Part shown: piece by piece, positions 62,281 through 64,000 of the stretch
Numbering within the stretch: position 1 is the stretch's first letter
How the letters are laid out: the number at the start of each line of letters is the position of its first letter
DNA from: Mercurialis annua
Lineage: Eukaryota; Streptophyta; Magnoliopsida; Malpighiales; Euphorbiaceae
NCBI RefSeq assembly: GCF_937616625.2
Contig: NC_065575.1
Span: 21,158,001 to 21,222,000 of the forward strand
Length of the DNA stretch: 64,000 bases
Direction of reading: 5' to 3'
Program-made: the position numbers and the translations under genes
Notes under the pieces: generated by a model
Told to the model about the DNA's origin: nothing
Databases searched by the model: none
Seen by the model: only the letters and a program-made list of their open reading frames with translations

Positions 62281-64000
62281 ACATATACTTTTTCTTTTAC
62301 TTATACAGCCAAAAATGCTTTTTCTAAATCATGCTCTATGCTTTCATAGCATAAACATTACCGCCGTTGTCTGTTGCATAACTGCTGTCGTCTATGACAC
62401 AATTGCACAGTTGTGCACTATCTTCTTGTATTTTAACTCTTCATCTCGTATTTACTTGTCCTAATAGACCGTATACTCTCCGTTATTAGTATACAGATGC
62501 TTATATCAACATCTCGCAGTTTTCTTCTGACTGCGTTTCATAATTTTTAATCATTTTCTATCTCCTCTTATTGTACTTTTACTTATAAGTTTCTAACCTA
62601 TAACCTTGACTTCTGTTATCAGAAGTCTTGTTACTTATTGACTTCGGGTTATTCCCTTATGTTTGTTCTTTTTGAGCCTACTTTGGCTACCGGATCACTT
62701 ATTCTGAAGCGTCCATTTACCAAATAAATTTGGTATTCTTATAGTTGACAATGCGTTCTACAACTTCCGTTTAGACTTCGAGTTAAGATTCTTTCTCGAA
62801 GGTCTCAGAAATTGACCTTAAAGTTGCCTCTTCGAGCTAACTTTGAAAGACTACGAAACTGCCGTCATGGCTGTTATTGAAGCCAATGAACCAAGCATTT
62901 AAACCAGTCTTTTTCCAAATATTATTTCATATTCTTATTTTTTGACATCCAATATACAAATTTCATGAAGAGTCGAAGTTAATCCGACCTCTTTTCGGTT
63001 TTCGAAATCATCCTTGAAGTTGGCTACTAGCCAAACTTGTATTTTTAATACATCTTATTACTTTTCCTTTTCGTTGTATTTCTTTACAGACAGTACAAAT
63101 TTTGAATTCACTTATGGGATATCAACTTATTACTAAGTCTTATAATATCACCTTTGAATTCACTTTTTTTTTTTTTATTCCTTAAACTTTCTAGTTCGCT
63201 GTTTATTATTGGTTGTACATTTTAATGTACCTTTTTATTCTTAAGATTTTTAATCTTATTATAAATTTTTCATATCTTTTACTCATTTTAGGATACTATT
63301 GGTTAAGCATTCTAATTTCTAACCTTACCCTCTTCATCTGTTTGAACTCTTGTTCTATAAACAGACTACTCATCCTTCACATCATCACACTTCTATATCT
63401 TGTATAGAATATCCGTTATCTCTATTATGATTCTATATCTTGTATAGAATATTTTCCTAGCTCCTTATCAATCTTTAGTAATTTCCTGTTACAGATTGAA
63501 TTACTGGGTTCCCTTCACACTAATGATGTGGTCATCTAGGTGTAGGTGTAGGTGTAGGTTATAACTTAATTATCTCATCATACAACACCGTCCAACATAC
63601 TTCATCGTCACCGCAAAACTATACTCCTGTTTACTAGTTTTCGGTATTTGCAAGGTTAATTAGATTTCTTAACCTCTTTTCCACATACACCTAGCTTCCT
63701 TGTTCACAGCTAACAGTTATCATAACTGTACTATAGCTGTTACTATCGTGTTTAATTAACTGACTATCAACTTAAGCTCCGTTTTCAAAATATTTCATTT
63801 TGAAAACAAAATGTTTATTAAACATTTTTCCACTTTTAATAGGCCATACTTTACACATTTCTGGCCCGACATTCAATGCACATGTACACTACATGTATAT
63901 TCCGTTACCAGACAGCCTAGACCTCATAGTCATAAGGCTCGGTTCTTGGAATTTTTCATCTTTTTAAACTACTGTCTCATCACAGTTTTTAAATTCATTT
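62281..64000 (-). mobile_element. Internal region of minus-strand gypsy element, non-coding so far
   Basis: Adjacent to the 3' LTR on the element strand. In the intact element the chromodomain stop lies 116 bp before the LTR, but here 1.7 kb contains no integrase or chromodomain similarity in any frame. It is either a long 3' untranslated region or the inside of a non-autonomous element. A short direct repeat TTCTATATCTTGTATAGAAT occurs twice near 63390 and 63430. Confidence 0.6.

Noticed and set aside
62219..63407. Frames of 60-81 codons near the right end
   Set aside because: AT-rich chance frames in the non-coding inside of an LTR element, on the strand opposite to it.

Overview
The window is plant nuclear heterochromatin, most likely from a flowering plant. 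It contains LTR retrotransposons primed by initiator Met-tRNA, a 60-bp tandem satellite, plant-type MITEs and AT-rich non-coding sequence. I find no host protein gene, rRNA, tRNA or other single-copy gene. The only intact reading frame that looks real is the 1,655-codon gag-pol of a Ty3/gypsy chromovirus of the Del/Tekay type (21650-26617, minus strand). Species cannot be named from the sequence.

Layout. 1-339: end of a Ty1/copia LTR. 1284-2889: 60-bp satellite. 2890-16463: decayed gypsy tandem in the order integrase 3' end, LTR1 (3502-5681), full but broken gag-pol, LTR2 (11006-14073), gag 5' end. A 1,529-bp copia solo LTR (14181-15709, target duplication GGAAT) sits inside it. 16464-51672: a very long block of the same satellite. 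Into it have jumped a complete young gypsy element (18633-29862, duplication GATTT), a related solo LTR (29893-32514, duplication GTTAC) and a foldback MITE. Part of the block (about 32.83-44.51 kb) is a nearly perfect tandem duplication with a 5,850-bp offset, MITE included. From about 47.14 kb the satellite switches strand several times. 51673-54690: 5'-truncated gypsy LTR, primer site and gag start. 54691-57111: AT-rich DNA with two MITEs flanked by 9-bp duplications. 57112-57390: short inverted satellite patch. 57391-64000: LTR of another gypsy family, itself split by an opposite-strand element of the same family that runs off the window.

How it works together. The satellite is the substrate, and chromodomain-bearing gypsy elements and their relatives have nested into it, repeatedly at the same short site of the monomer. 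Old copies have decayed largely by C-to-T change at CAG codons, as expected for cytosine methylation. The most unusual signal is in the LTRs: several gypsy families carry a cluster of short perfect palindromes centred on CG-NN-CG, with arm sequences that differ between families but are uniform within the two main arrays. The second most unusual is the satellite/gypsy fusion: satellite joins the end of pol on one side and the start of gag on the other, as if the satellite had replaced the middle of a retroelement.
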